DNA from: Paracentrotus lividus
Lineage: Eukaryota; Echinodermata; Echinoidea; Camarodonta; Echinidae
NCBI GenBank assembly: GCA_940671915.1
Contig: CALNVZ010003429.1
Span: 24,296,779 to 24,360,778, forward strand
Length of the DNA stretch: 64,000 bases
Direction of reading: 5' to 3'
Below, piece after piece: positions 37,001 to 52,000 of this stretch (position 1 is the stretch's first letter; each line of letters begins with the position of its first letter). Both the position numbers and the translations under genes were made by a program. The notes beneath the pieces were generated by a model that was not told where the DNA came from, ran no database searches, and saw only the letters and a list, made by a program, of their open reading frames with translations.

Positions 37001-40000
37001 TGGTGCAACAGTACTCTACAATGTAAGTAATAATAACACCCAATTGGGGGGGGGGGGGGCAAAACCAACAAGGTCAAATGTTGTTAATGAACACAAACCT
37101 TGAGGTCGTTGTCGACTTTCTTGAGTTGTTTTCATGGTTCTGTTTCATTTCTTCTATCTCTGTTCTGAGTTCTGTGATGTTATCATTGTGAGATAGTGCT
37201 GTTCTTCCCGTATGAACTCATCAAGTTCTTGAAGCGAGTCCTATAAAATATTGAAGTTGAAATGTTGAATCATCATTGTAGAACCTTTTCAAATATTACT
37301 GATCAAGCTCTCGAGGTGGAACACTACAAAATATAGCAGTTCATATAATATATTCCATCAATACAATCTGGGAATTTGTAGAACACAAATATCAGAAATG
37401 ATCAATAGTCAAGATTATATCATGGATACTACTAGTAGTATCCATGATTATATAGATTATATATATTATATAGTTCATATTATAGTTTAATTATGTTACA
37501 TCTTATTGTACGATATCTATACTTGTATTTGCTTAAATTTCTTAATTTACCATTGTTCACTTAATGTTACTGTAATAAGCTATTATGTATTATTCTATTG
37601 ATCATCTCTTCCTATTTGTATTAGTTTTTATAATTATGATTATGACTGTAAAACGCATAGAGAATAACTTGTTTTCATTATGCGCTATATAAAAATGACT
37701 TTATTATTATTATTATTGTTATCATAGTTTTTATACATTGGTAAATAAATGTTCATTTTGTCAAATTTCCACTTGGTCAAGCACCACTTAGTCAATTTCT
37801 GGTAAACTGGTAAAGAATTAAATATTAATTTGGGAATCGGACAAATCAGCAATAAACTATGGAGTCATTAGAACATGTGAGGGTTGGGCTAAGTATGCAT
37901 TAGACAAAGTTGCTAGTACACCAAATGGGTTTAAGCCCATTTGGTATTAGACAAATAGAGAATTGGACAAACTGCTTTTAGATCAAGGGGATAAAAACCC
38001 AGTAAATTTGCGATGGTTAAACAAAATGTTACCTTGATTTGCCAGGTCATCTTTTTAAGGTCATCTCCCCCCTCTGTGGTCATATCATCATCATAGTAAA
38101 GGCTCTGAGGACTGCAGAACTCTCTAATGTAGTTATTATATTTCCTCTTAGAACTCTTTCCGAGTCCATCTTCAATACTCAAGATGATCTTAGTTTGCTG
38201 CATGATAGCGATGGCCGTGGCGTTGTCATACACCCTGGAGGGAGTGACAGAATTGTGAAGGATTAAAACAAATGCTCCTTTACTGCACAAGGTGAATTTT
38301 TTTTTATTTTCACTATGACAATTACCATTATAATCATCATTATTACCATTATCATCATCATCATCATCATCATCTTCATCATCAACATCAAAACCATCCT
38401 CATCATAATTATCATCACTATCACCATTATCATCATCATCATCATCATCATCATCACCATCATCAATATCATCATTTTCAACACAATTTTCATTATTACT
38501 CTCCCAATCATACTCAACAGTATTACCATCATTGTCATCATCATCAAAACCATCTATATTATCAAACATCAACGACACCATCCCTACATGTATGATCATT
38601 ATTCCAGACCTCATCATCATAATGTGACCTACATGTACCTCCACAATGTGACATACCTTTGGAACGTGTTAGAGAGCATGGCAATGAGTACATTGATGCA
38701 CAGGATAGCAGATATCATGAGAAACGACACAAGAAGGATGTACGTCATCCAAACGTTTACTTGACGCATACCCTGGGATAAAAGACAATTAAATAAAATG
38801 TGTAGAATTATCATTGCGATCAACAAAAGGGATAAGGATTTCTACTTTATTTGTTGGCCTATTCTTTTAATTTACAAAGGAATAGAAATATGAGGGGTGT
38901 ACTTTGAGCTTGTAAAATAGATTAATTTAACACAAGGAGATTGTAGGTCATCCAAACGTTTACTTGACGCATCCCCTGGGATAAAACACAACAATATGAA
39001 ATTTTTGGTATTATTATTAGAATCAATAAAGTGAATGTCATATCAATTTGCACATGGTTCACTTTGTCTACATACATATAGTTGTATTCTCAAATTTACA
39101 AAGGAATAGAAAAAAAAAGAGGGGTATTCTGAGCTTGTAGAAATGGCTTGAAAGAAAAGGCTAGAGACAGAGAGTTGTGGAAAAGCATGATAGCCAAAAT
39201 ATATTAATAGGGTACCTAGCAAAAGAGAAAGAATGATTTTCAAGTGGTTCTTTTTATAAGACTGTCATTAAAAGATGTTTGTAAGGTATGCACAATTTTA
39301 CAAATGACTGAGTATGAAAAGCCAAATGGGATGCCAAAAATTCTTCCTGATGTTTGAGTGTATTTTGCATCACCTACATTAAATTGTTGCTAAACTATCC
39401 TCAGTATGGGGTGGTTATTGCAAACATTGTTAAACAATGTTTGCAATAACCACCCCACCCCCAAATAAAATCTTTGAAAGCTGCTTTAATAACGTGAATG
39501 AAGAATATACACATATGTGACTCATCCCTTCAAAATGAAGCACAAGTCGCAGAGCAAACTCAGCAAAGGGTTGAGGAAATTGGGAAAATAATAAAAAATA
39601 TCAAATTTTGATATCAAATCAATATATTTTGATTGTCTGAATCTTCAAAGTTTCATGTGTGCTCTGTAGAAATATTAAGTAAAACGAAAAAGGTGAGAGT
39701 ATTTAAAAATGGATTATATTATCTATATCTTTGACTCTTTTCTGGCGGCTTGTGTCTTAGTTTGACGAGATGGACCACATACAGAGTTAAGAAATATCAA
39801 CTTACTTCATAATCGTATTCATCTACCAGTGTGATCCTAAAGAGACTGTACATGAGCTGATCCACTGTCTCCATGCTTGGGATGGTGCCGTTATTTCCTC
39901 CATATGTCATCCAAAATGCACAAGCTAAAAATAAAACATAATAATAATAATATTAATTTCTAAATTTTTCTATTCAAATTCAATCTTTATAAAAAAGGTT

Positions 40001-43000
40001 CTCAACCGTGCATAATAATGTAACATGTCATGATGGTAGTAATGGTATAAAAACATTGTTTAACAGGATCCGGATGCTTACTCTATCAAGTTCAAATAAT
40101 TGATGAAATCTAATAACTACTTCACACAAATTTCACTGTATATTACAAAAGATTTGTGTAATCGCACACATATCCTGTTTCAGATTGGGTGCATTTGAAT
40201 AATCATATAATCTGAGAATTCTATGTAAAGCTAAAGCCTGGTTGAAATTCAATGCGGCACAGAAGCATAGTCTGTGAGACAAATAAAACATTAACTATCA
40301 CAGACATAAACCTAAAAATGAAAGTATGTTTTTTGTATTCTAGGGAGTATTAAGCCGTCACCAAAATTATTCCTTCCGTATACAATGAACGTAAGTGAAT
40401 AACAGCTCAATGGGAGGATTGAGTCTTACCATATGGTACATAGAAGTTTCCATAGAGATACAAGAAGGTCCCAAAATCTTCCGCAATAAGACCCAGCATG
40501 ACAATGAATGGCCCTGATGAAAAACAATGGGGGAAAAATGCACATAAGTTACTATTATATCTTTTGTTGCGTGTGCAATCAACTTCTGTTATAATGAGCA
40601 ACACAGGATTTTGTAATTAATAAAGCAATTCTCCCGATCCCCATTGTTCAAACTTGTGTGTTCACTGTTCAGTATAACAAGATGTTGCTATTAAAAGTAA
40701 ATGGGTGGGACTGAAGCACCTCATTATAGTGGGAGTGAACTGTTCTGTGTCAAATAATTAGAGTTATGAATAAAAAAATGGCCTTACATTTAATACCTAA
40801 TTGATATTAATGTATACAATTTAACAAATGAAATTCCAATTTTTCTGCACAGTGTATGTTATTTTTACAGATTTTATTTAGATTTTAGTGAAAATGATAT
40901 TACTGTAATACGCATTTTTATTTTTGTACTGCTACCAACTTTGAACAAATGTGTACAATGTAGTCTGTGTACTGTAAAACACTTTTTTAAAAACATTTTA
41001 TTTCATTTATGATTGAACCTTTATTAACTCTTAACGTGCCATATTAATTTATAGCAAAAAAGTAGACTTTCTGGTATGAAATAATCTTGCTTGGTGTAAA
41101 TGACTGGAAATCGATCCTCAGACACAATACCATCAAGTGTGCTATTTGCCAGCAATCAAGAGAAAATTAATTATTACGATTGTTTAGATAATAAGTATAA
41201 TTGCACGAAAACGTGTCCGTGGCACGCTAAGGGTTAAAATGGATTGAAGTGAATTATTTTTAAACCATGTAACTCACCAAATCTGACAAAAGCTCGAACA
41301 CTCTTCATGAGTCTCAACCAGACAAAGATGATGACGATGGCGAAGATGTTTTGGGTCGCCGTGCTCAGACCGCTAGCATCAACAAAGATGTCTACCACGT
41401 GAAGCAGAGTCACAATCAGCAAAGAGATGTAGATTAACCAATCAAACAGGTTCCTGAGTTAATGAAAATTGTAATAATAATAATAACAATAATAATAATA
41501 ATAGTGTAAACTTCTTCAGCGCACACAGTCAATACATTACATAAAGACTGTACTAATAAAAACCGAAATCAAATTCCATATAAAAAAAATGAATGATAGC
41601 AATAATTGCTATGATAATATTAATGGTCGCTATTCATATCGCTAGCATCCACAAAGATAACTACGACGTGAAGGACAATCAGCATAAACCAATGAATCAA
41701 AGAGGTTTCTATGCAACAATTGTAATAATAATTATTCTAATCATAACGATAGTTGATAATATTAATGATGGGCTCAGATCACTTCCATTTAACCATACTT
41801 GTAGGCCTACAAAGGAGATTTACAATGAGCAAGATAAAAAACAAACAGAAAAACAAGGTTACAGCCAAGTCCAAAGTTATGGTAATGAAATGTAAATTGG
41901 AACAAAAATGGTCAAATATTATATGTCCTCATTCATTCATTCATTCACCAGGCTGTTTCCATAGCACTGTGCATCTGTTTTGATTCAAAATTCTGAATAC
42001 ATCATTTTGGCAGGCAGATCTGAGGAATAAGCTGCCCTATTTCAAACATGCACTGATGGTTAAAGGGCTAACTTGAGACTCACCATTTATCAGAGAAGTA
42101 GCTTGGGGCCTGGTCCTTGATATCAGCAACCTCCTGGTCTAGGTACTGCCTCTCCTGGGGCCACTGAGGATGACAGAACTTGAAGTCTTTCTCGATCTCT
42201 GTGATGCGCCAGTTCCTCCATGCCTGACATATCAAACAGCACAATCATGTACACTTTGAACCACTGTATAATACTGTATAAGCCAATATTTTCGCGTACA
42301 GATATTTTCGCGATTTTTGACTAGTTTGGGAAATTCGCGAGAGCAAAATTTCGCGATTTTGGTTGATGACTTTCATTACTCTAAATAGCCTTGTACTGAA
42401 GTGGAAATTTTCGCGATGACCAACTCGCGAAATTCGCGGAAATTAAAAGTCACTGCGAAAATAACCACTTTACAGTAGTCATGTGTGGATCCAGATCGAC
42501 ACAAGCAAAGGATTTTATTTACCCAATTGTTTGGGGATAATAGGCCAATAAAATGCTTTGTCAGAGCACCTGATAGTAAATTTTTTAAGGCCCATAACAG
42601 TCTAATGGTTATATCCAAATGACTAACTAGAAAACTTTGTAAAGTATATAATTTTATTTCGTCGAATTTGGTATTGCCTCAGAACTTGAAATCTAGCTTG
42701 ATAATACAAGAAGAAGAACTTAGAATAAAAAATATCATTTGGTCCAAGTGTCGCCTCAGAACTTGAAATCTTTCTGATCTCTGTCGCGTGCCAGTGCTCA
42801 CATATTACCTACATCGTAGTATCAACATCAATACTTCTTAGCTCATTTCGCTTCACAATGACACTTATTAAAATGCAATATTTCAATTGGAAATATTACT
42901 TGTATTCGTTCCATTCCATTTACCAGTATTTCTCCACCATGCTTCAACATGGATGATTTACTTATACGCAATAAAAGCCTTATAGAATGTTGTAAAGATT

Positions 43001-46000
43001 TATTAAAAATAATAAAGATACAAAGTGACCTGATTACATTACTGTTTAGCAAAAGTAAATCAATTTTCAAAATATGAATGAATTTGTAATAGAAAATCGT
43101 GAGGCGTAATAATACTTACAAGGAACCTCTTCTTTGAATCTAGATATTCTCTAAGCTCAAGGACAATCTGGTAAATAGTCAAGACAATACCACAAATCTG
43201 AAAAGAAAAGGAATGACAAAGAAGGTGATAAAAAAAAAAGAAAAAAAGTACAAGTGTATACAATGTGAAACATGAGCACCCCTGATTAAGAATAACAACT
43301 GTTGCTATGTGATTGGCTTTGTTATACCATGGATCTACTAGTAGAATCCATGGTTATACATGTACATGCAGGTGTTTTTGTTTTTTTTAAATATATATAT
43401 ATCAACCGATGTGTTGGCTCAGTGGATAGAGCGTCCGCCTCATAATCGGGAGGTTGTGGGTTCGATCCCCGGCCGCGTCATACCAAAGACGTTAAAAATG
43501 GTAGTTGTTGCTCCCTGTTTGGCGTTCAACAAGAGGGGGATAGAGCAACGTCCATTTGGCGCTGCTCAGCGGCTGCCAAGCCCACGGGACAAGGGCAAAA
43601 AGAATATCCGATTCGGACAATAAAATTTGGAGCATTTTTTTTTTTTTTAAATCATGCATTCTGATGATATATAAATTTCCTTTCTGATATAGATTCATAA
43701 AATTGGCTCTTGTTTTGCCTTCACATGTATGTACCTCCATTGTAAAGTGCTTCATGAACTAACTTTAATACAAAATGTAGTTAAAATGAACTGATTGTAC
43801 ATATTTCATTTAATCGCTGTTCATATATGTATCTCCCTGAGTTAAAGGTAGTGTCATCCTTTTTCACAAATTGCGAAAACTAATGCAACTTGGCATAACT
43901 TTAGAATATGATCAACCTATACTGTCTATTTATTCTTACTGTCATAGTTTGCCTAGATCAGTAATATGAAACGAAAATCTGACTACCCATCTAGACCAGC
44001 TGTCCATCAACATCGTTGATACTACAGCGCGTGCAGCGCGGACCACACACAGCAATATACACACGGCGTATCAGCGTGCATTATTCTCTGCGCTAACGGG
44101 CAACGGTTCGCACCGTACGGTATATTTTTCGAGGTTCGAGAAAATAGGAATGAATATTGATAATCGCAATATAATGACAAACATATACATTTGAGCTTAA
44201 TCATGTTGTGGGAAGACAAAGTCATTGATATACTACTATATCCTCTCCTAAACTAGAAATGTAATATTTTTGCCTGCAAAAGGATGACACTACCTTTTAT
44301 AGGTGGTGTGTCTTGGCCTTCTGACCATGGGTAATTTGACAACATGGACTCTTATCCAGTAACAGGTGTTGTCCATCACCTTGAGTTTTATCACCAACAG
44401 ACCTTATGTAATGCCTTGTGTATTGTACCTATCGCCACATTTGGAAAAGCCATATCTCACTTTCCCTAACCTGATAAATGTCTATGGTGGGACAGCTTGT
44501 TTTGCTGTGGTCCAAACATTTACATTGTAGTTTCAAGACACGTATTTGCAGTGCTTTTTACAAAGTCTAGGGTCAGCAAATTATGGTCTATTCCCAAAGA
44601 AAGCACAAGACACAATGACTTTAAAATGTACAATGTATTCTAATTGGTTATTACCATATTCTGTAATTCAAATTACATTATTTTTTTGCCTTTCTTTTTT
44701 TCCTCTTCATTACCTAGCAAGTGAAGCTTCATAAACATACAGTACCGCCTGAGATCAACATCACAGTTGATTGCAATCAAATGACATCATCTCCATTCTC
44801 TCAGTGGACAACTGTACTCAATCGATCGCAATCAGCTGTGATGTTGATCTCATGAGGTACTGTATTTAGTAATATTGTGCTATAAAGACATTACCTCTAG
44901 AATAAGTCTCCATATGTCCTGAGGGAACTTATATTCAAAGGGGCTCCTGAGACTGCATGCTAGCACTGTCCACATAAGAATGAAGAGCAGATTGAATAGA
45001 AGCTGCTTTATGGCTCCCTTCCTGTACGGTTTATAACAATAATAGATCTTTTTAATGGTTTAAAAAATATACATATATTTTACAGCATTCAAAAACAGTT
45101 CAATTTTTGTACAAGAATTTAATTATTTGTTTGGAGTTATAAGTTTAAAATACAAACTGCATGATTGTACCTAAGAGGTGGGTTTCAAGAATTGTCATAT
45201 TCTGATATGGAATTTACTGATTAAAACAGTATTCCAAACTGAAACAGTTTGTGAATGCTGGGCAAACGTTATAAATGACATCCTGGCATCCAGTGAATTT
45301 CTTCTATCCAAATGTTTCAGAACTTTTTCGACTGAATTTGAAAAAAGAAAAAAGAGAGAAAAAATGGACCCTCTGTTATTGGCATGGCCAGGCCAAAATG
45401 AACAACAATCAACCTTTTGCAATTGCTTTTAAGTAACACTGATAATCGTGCTGTCTAAGACTTTTGCCTGATCTTTCTTGTCTCTAAACTCATTGAGGTA
45501 CACTTCTGAAACATAAACATTAAAAAACATTAAAAAATAATGAAACAAGTGAACACAAAATAAATATTTGAAAATTTTTATTTTCAATATTGATCAGGAA
45601 GTGTATCTACATCGTATATTCAGCAACTTTTAAAAACAAGATTAAGCTACATACATTGTACATGTAACTACATTTGTACTTAGTCAACTTGACAATGCAA
45701 CTCATCATTTTTGGGATAGGAAAAAAATAGTACTTGTTCAATCAATTAAGCAGAAGGTTTGCACTAACCTTCCAAATTTCTCCCATTTGACCTCTACAAG
45801 CTGACGGCATACAGGGTGCATAATGAGCTCAAGCTGATTGTATAGGACTATGCTCTGCAGCTGTGTGAAGAAAGGACATTAATCTGATTAATTAGTTGTA
45901 TTTATTCAGGGTTTCAGGGTGTACTATCTAGATGAGATGTGAAAACATTAATAATGTCCTAAAATAATATACTGAAAACTTTCTTAAATTAGTGTACAGG

Positions 46001-49000
46001 GGCCCTGTTTCTTGGACAACCCATAGGAACACGTGTTGTAAAATGAACACACGTTTCAACGGGATGTCCATGAACTTAGACTTATGACGGTTTTGAGAAA
46101 CAGGCCCCTGAAATCTGTCTTATCGTTTTTCTCATCTGATGTGTAGATATGAAACCATTTATAATGTCCTAAATGAGTATTCTGAAAAATGTCTTATCCT
46201 TTTCCTTATCAGATGCCCTATCTCAATGAGATATGAAAACATTAATACAAATCTTATAATTAGTATTTAGAAAACTAAATTATTGCATAAAAGAGTGGAT
46301 GAGCTGAGACAGAGACTAAAAGTGATATGAAAAATTATGAAAACTAACAAAAAATAAACATCAGGGGAACCATTAATGCTCTGGCGACAATTATCCAAGC
46401 TTTATTTTGTTTAAGCTGAAGGGTTAGGGTTAGGCTTGACTTTGAGATAGTGTTTTTGTCCAAGACTGAAGTTACCCATTTTATTAGTGTCAGAGATTGA
46501 CCACGGACACATTTATCACCGGAACAAATATTATAGACTCAAATATTATCATCAACATTGACATCACATTTAGATTCTTACCATAGTGCGTGCTGGAACC
46601 TCAATATCTGTATCAAGAGTTGGTGGCTCAAGGAGGTGAAGATCATAGTACTGCTTACGATTGGCTCTGTCACATCGGTACAGCTGATTGAGACCATCCT
46701 TTGCCTGACAATGTACGGAGATGAAGCAGAAAAAATTTCTAGTAACAAAAAATATATTCTTAAAATATGCTCCATTATTTTACTATTAAATGGACTATCT
46801 TTTTGTACTTTGATGAAATGGCCCAAAAGATGACAAATTAAGGTTCCCAGTTTATTCAGAGGACAAAATTCCCTGACTATTCCCTCATAAATTTTAAAAA
46901 TTTTAGGATAACTATTAACCTTTTCAACCTATTTTGATGCATCACAACAACTTTTTATCAAATTCCTTGACTTTCCCCTGACTTTTAAGGTATTTTCTCA
47001 AATTCCCTGCTATTTCCAGGTTTTCCACTTTTCCAGGTAGAGTGTGAACCATGCAAATTACAACAAGTAGTACACGGCATATGAGAGAATTCTCCACAAA
47101 ATAACTGAGACAGTTGCCAATTCGTGTTTGATGACAAGTGGCATCATCGCTTGTTTCCAAAATTAAATATTTCTTTTGATAAACTACTTCAGTGAAGGGC
47201 AGCATACTTACAACTGCTGGCATTTTTGTGACCATGACTTGGAGTGCTGTGTGGCCTGTTTTATCAACGTCTGAGGCTCTGGCCCCCATCTCTAACATGA
47301 GGCTAGCCGTCTCACTACGATCTAGAAAGATTAGATACCAAATAATACAAGTAATATTGGAAGTGCTATGAGCCCCACATAATCAACTTCTGGGGTTCTG
47401 GCACTGATCAAAAACACAAGGTTAGGTTAGCCCCCTGAGTTTGATCTGAGACGATAAAATACCAAAAGAAAGAAATCTTGTTTATGAGTACAAAGTAATT
47501 CATTATTATGCTGTTGCAAAGACAATGCAGTATCCTACACATTCAAGAAGTGTGCAATTGCTCATCCTATGACCGACCATCATGAACATTACCTAAACAA
47601 ATTTGGGACAGTGGTTTGATCCACAAGGGACCGACCGACTTGCTGTCGCCCAACTGACCAACCGTTCAATAAGTCATATACCCTATTCATGTATAAAAAT
47701 TAGCATACCTAACTCAGTAGCAAGCAGAAGAGGTGTTCTTCCCTTGTAGTCTCGCTTATGAAGATCAGCCCCTTTCTTCAAGAGTAGTCTCAGACTCTCA
47801 CAAGCATCATTGCGTGCTGCGTAGTGTAGGGGAGACTGAATTTCCTTCTCTGTCAAGCTTTCAATGTTTGCTGCAAAATACATTTATAAATAAATAAATA
47901 AATGAATAAAAAATTAATTAAACAAAAGAGTATTTTGAGTAGTGATGTATCATAGTTACATTGTATGAAATCTTTTGACCTGTAGGCTATGATTTAACTT
48001 TGGGAATAGCATTGTTTATCACAAAGACAGTGTATGTCACTTGAGCAAAGGAATTTTATCTACCGGTACATGCTTTACCCAACCCAAGGTGTTAAAAATG
48101 GGCAGGAAATAGGATTGCATATGCTATGTGGTTCGCTTCGGCATGTACACATGCATGCCCCTAACAGGCAATTTCTAAATGGTTAGCGTGTAAAAAGGGC
48201 CAAAGTTTTCCTTACATAAAGCTTCTGTTCTGTGTATGTTGCAATGACATACAGTTGCTAGCTCCAGTCTCATTATAGTATACCACAGGTAATCCCTCCC
48301 CCCCCGCCCGCGCCCCAGTCATAGACCACGGTAAAGACAAATAGTCTTGTCAGTTCGCACCCCCTTTAGAATGACCTACCTCCATTGTCAAGAAGAAGTT
48401 TAACCATCTCAGGGAAGTCCACAGCGGCTGCTATGTGGAGGGGAGTCCTTCCATACATATCGGGTTGGTTCACATTGCTACCCTTTCCAATCATAAACTG
48501 AGCAATATCTGGATCCCATGTTCTTGCAACCTGCAGAAATGTAAGAAAAACTATCAGTATTAATACTAGTTGGTTTTTATACACACTTCTTTGCAATGTG
48601 AAGGGGCATCCTGCCATAACATATCGGCTTGGTTCACATTGCTCCCCTTTCCAATCATAAATAGAGCAATATCTGGATCCCACGTTCTTGCAACCTGTAG
48701 AATACACAATCAGTAATAATAATAGTTGGATTTAAAATGCCCTTCTTCGCAGATGCAAAGGTTCGACGGCAATGTGAAGAAGAGCCCTACCATACAGGTA
48801 GGTCAGTTCACATTGCTACCCTTTCCAATCATAAACAGAGCAATATCTGGATCCCAGGGGCGGAATTCTGGGGAACTCTCTTAACTACTGTCTTATCTTT
48901 TGTCTTATCTCTGAGAGATAAGACACCCTTAAGATTGTCCTAAATCGGTATTCTGAAGACTGTCTTTTCACAGTCTTATCTTTGAAAGTACCTGCCCATC

Positions 49001-52000
49001 TTTTCTCAGACAATTAAACCAATGAAAATCACTCTTAGTTACTCGTTTAAACCCTCTTAACCAATAGGAAGGCCCGAATACATGTAGAGGTGTGTCCAAA
49101 ATACAGTTAATTGCAATGCGTGACTGCGCATATTAATGCGCTTATTTACGCAAAGTTATAAAGAAAAAGACAGACAGAACTCAGAAGAATTTTTGGGAGA
49201 GAAAAAAGAGAGCAAAAACAGAGAGGAAAAATGGCAGTTAACCTGGAGAGCTTAACTTCTGGCAGTATAAACGAATTTTTTGGGAAATTGTCACATATGA
49301 TAAGTAACACTAATGAAACAATGTAATCTAAAAAATATCATTGTTTGCTTACAATAAAGGAGCAATTTCACCTGGGTATAACGGTACTAAAACTTTGTAG
49401 AAGATAAGACAGCTAGACCCAAAATTCTAGATACTGAAGAAGAAAACCTGTACAACAATAATAACTATAATTATAATAAACGTAGCAGATGGATAATTAT
49501 CAAATAATCATTGGAATCCCTCTACCATACCTTGTTCACTTTATATCAACAGCAAATTTATAGTGGTTTTGAGTCACACATTAGCTATATTAACTTCATT
49601 TATTTATTCTAATTCTACATGTATATATTTCCGGTTCTACTAACCTCATGAAGAGCTGTCTGACCATATTTGTCTGTACAGTTGATATCAGCACCTCTGT
49701 TCAGAATTAGTTCCAGATATTCAAGATCTATTGTCATATTGGGGTCGTTAGATGAGGCGAGGTGACCGAAATAGCCAATCAGCTCTGCGTTGGACACGTT
49801 GGCACTAAGTGGGTCGGGTGAAATGCTGGCATCGATGCCCCGGACTAAGGCAAATTTTTTAGCTAAAGAAAGATAACAGATTACTTGCAATTATTCTATA
49901 GTCAAGTTACATTTTTGATCGTGGCTAAAACTCAGAATGTTATTTAATCCTAAATTATTTCACTGTTTACAGTAACTTTTAAATAGATGTGTACTTTCAG
50001 AAATGTCATACCAGGAAATAAGAAGAAATCTTATCAAAACAAACAGTACAAGTATTTTTCTGATTGTACAATAATAATAATAAGAAGGAGATGAAAAAAA
50101 AAACTGTCATCAGTATTTGATTAGAAGTAATGTAATGTCACCTGAATTAAACAAAATTAAGTATAGATGCTCCAAATTTTATTGTCCGAAACGGATATTT
50201 ATTTTGCCCCTTTTCTCGTGGGCCCGGCAGCCGCTCAGCAGCGCCAGAAGGACATTGCTCTATCCCCCTCTCGTTGAACGCCAAACAGGGAAGCAGCAAC
50301 TACCATTTTTTAACGTCTTTTGGTATGACGTGGCCAGGGCTCGAACCCATGACCTCCCGATTATGAGGCGGACGCTCTATCCACTGAGCCAACACATCGG
50401 TATTTCAAAAGTTTATTGAAGTTGAACTTGGTAGGAAAGATTCCAGCAAATGTCAAATTTGTAAACAAAAATAAAATTCCTTTTCACGAGTGTGTTATTG
50501 AAAAGGGGGAGAAAAGATAAATGAAGTAGGCCCATTACTAATGTGCAATTAAATTCCTTCATAGAATTTGTGCTGAAACATATATTTGTAAAAAAAAAAA
50601 AAAAAAATGTGAGCAAATAATATTAAGAAAGATGACTTGTTTTTAAAAATTATCCAATACATGTTAAACTCAATTAAAAGTTGATAATAAGTGTCCCATC
50701 ACCTGTGTTAGTTATTCTCAAACCAAATGCCCAAATGAAAAATGAAAAGGAATGAGATAATAATAATAGTGGCTTCTTACATCAGATGTTGGAGTTTACA
50801 ACAGAGAGATTTTTAATTTTTTGTTCCCTTCCACTACACCAAATTTTCCAAGCCTACAACTTGCAATTACATGCATGCACAGAGAATAAATTTATACAAC
50901 ACAAATTCCACGATCGTATCCCTCCATGCCTTTCCTATAAGTATACAAAATTTTTCCCCAAAAAAGAGGACTTTCTCACATTATTTCAAATATTAAAAAA
51001 GATAACCCTGTCAACTTAAATATTTGTATTCACTCTAAGAGAACAATTTCTAGCTTCCAACCATAAATAACTGAAAACAGTAATATGAAATTGGTTTCCC
51101 TTGTAACCAGTGTCATATGGTGCCAAAAGGTTACCATGGTGAGGAGAGGATTAGTAGAGGGTGTGGGTGTCTAGTATTTAATTGGACTGTTGATAACCAA
51201 GCACAGTGTTTGTGGTCATATGAAATCAATATTACTTTTGCCACAGCACTCTCTGACCTATATTTTTCAAATGTGTTTCCGTAATAATCATGGGGGTTAA
51301 TCATTTTAAACCATCACATGAAAACTTAAGTTCTATTCTGTTAAGTTTTGATCAATTGAAAAAAAAAATAATGAAAATGTAAAAATGTACATGAGAAAAG
51401 TGAGTCTTCAATATTTTATGAGTTCATTTTTAATAACTTGAACAGGCAAAAATTGCCAGAAAACCACAGAAGAATGCAAATAATGCAGAGATTGAGTATA
51501 AATAAAATGAAGGTGAGAGCTACAGCTGTGTTTCTGTGATGTTAATATCAACCGTACCCAGAGCATGGCCGAAAGAATGTTTTTCAATTAGAAAGACAAA
51601 AATTGCATGCTTGAATTAAATGGTATGCATAATTGCATCCAAAGAAAGAACAAATTCGAGAATCAAACTTCATAGAAATAATTCAACATTATTAGTAGTA
51701 AGCGTGTAAAAATGAATCAAAATGGTTAATAACACCGGTGAACTGTATTTTGTGTGCGATAATATCACACACGAAATAAATACTTACATTTCAGATCGAA
51801 GGCACGGTGCAAAGATATATGGAAATGCAAATAGTTTTATATTATAATTTAAAATACAGATACAAAATATCATGGATTAATTGGCAGCTTTTCAGAAAGC
51901 TACAAAAAATATGGAAACATTGAAATTCAAATCTGAAGCTAAACTATGTTGTAACTACAATAACTAATACATGACTTCATAAGATTAGTAACACAGCACC

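Noticed and set aside
37931..38644. 237-residue frame rich in aspartate on the minus strand
   Set aside because: It reads through the ATC microsatellite between TRP exons 14 and 15; only its end (38033-38234) is a real exon.
43408..43480. Functional tRNA-Met gene
   Set aside because: Anticodon-stem and acceptor mismatches, a conserved non-tRNA body, and a second copy at 50167-50398 identify it as a SINE head.
51784..51870. Minus-strand exon before a strong GTAAGT at 51783
   Set aside because: No acceptor within reach and no coding similarity; could at most be an alternative first exon.
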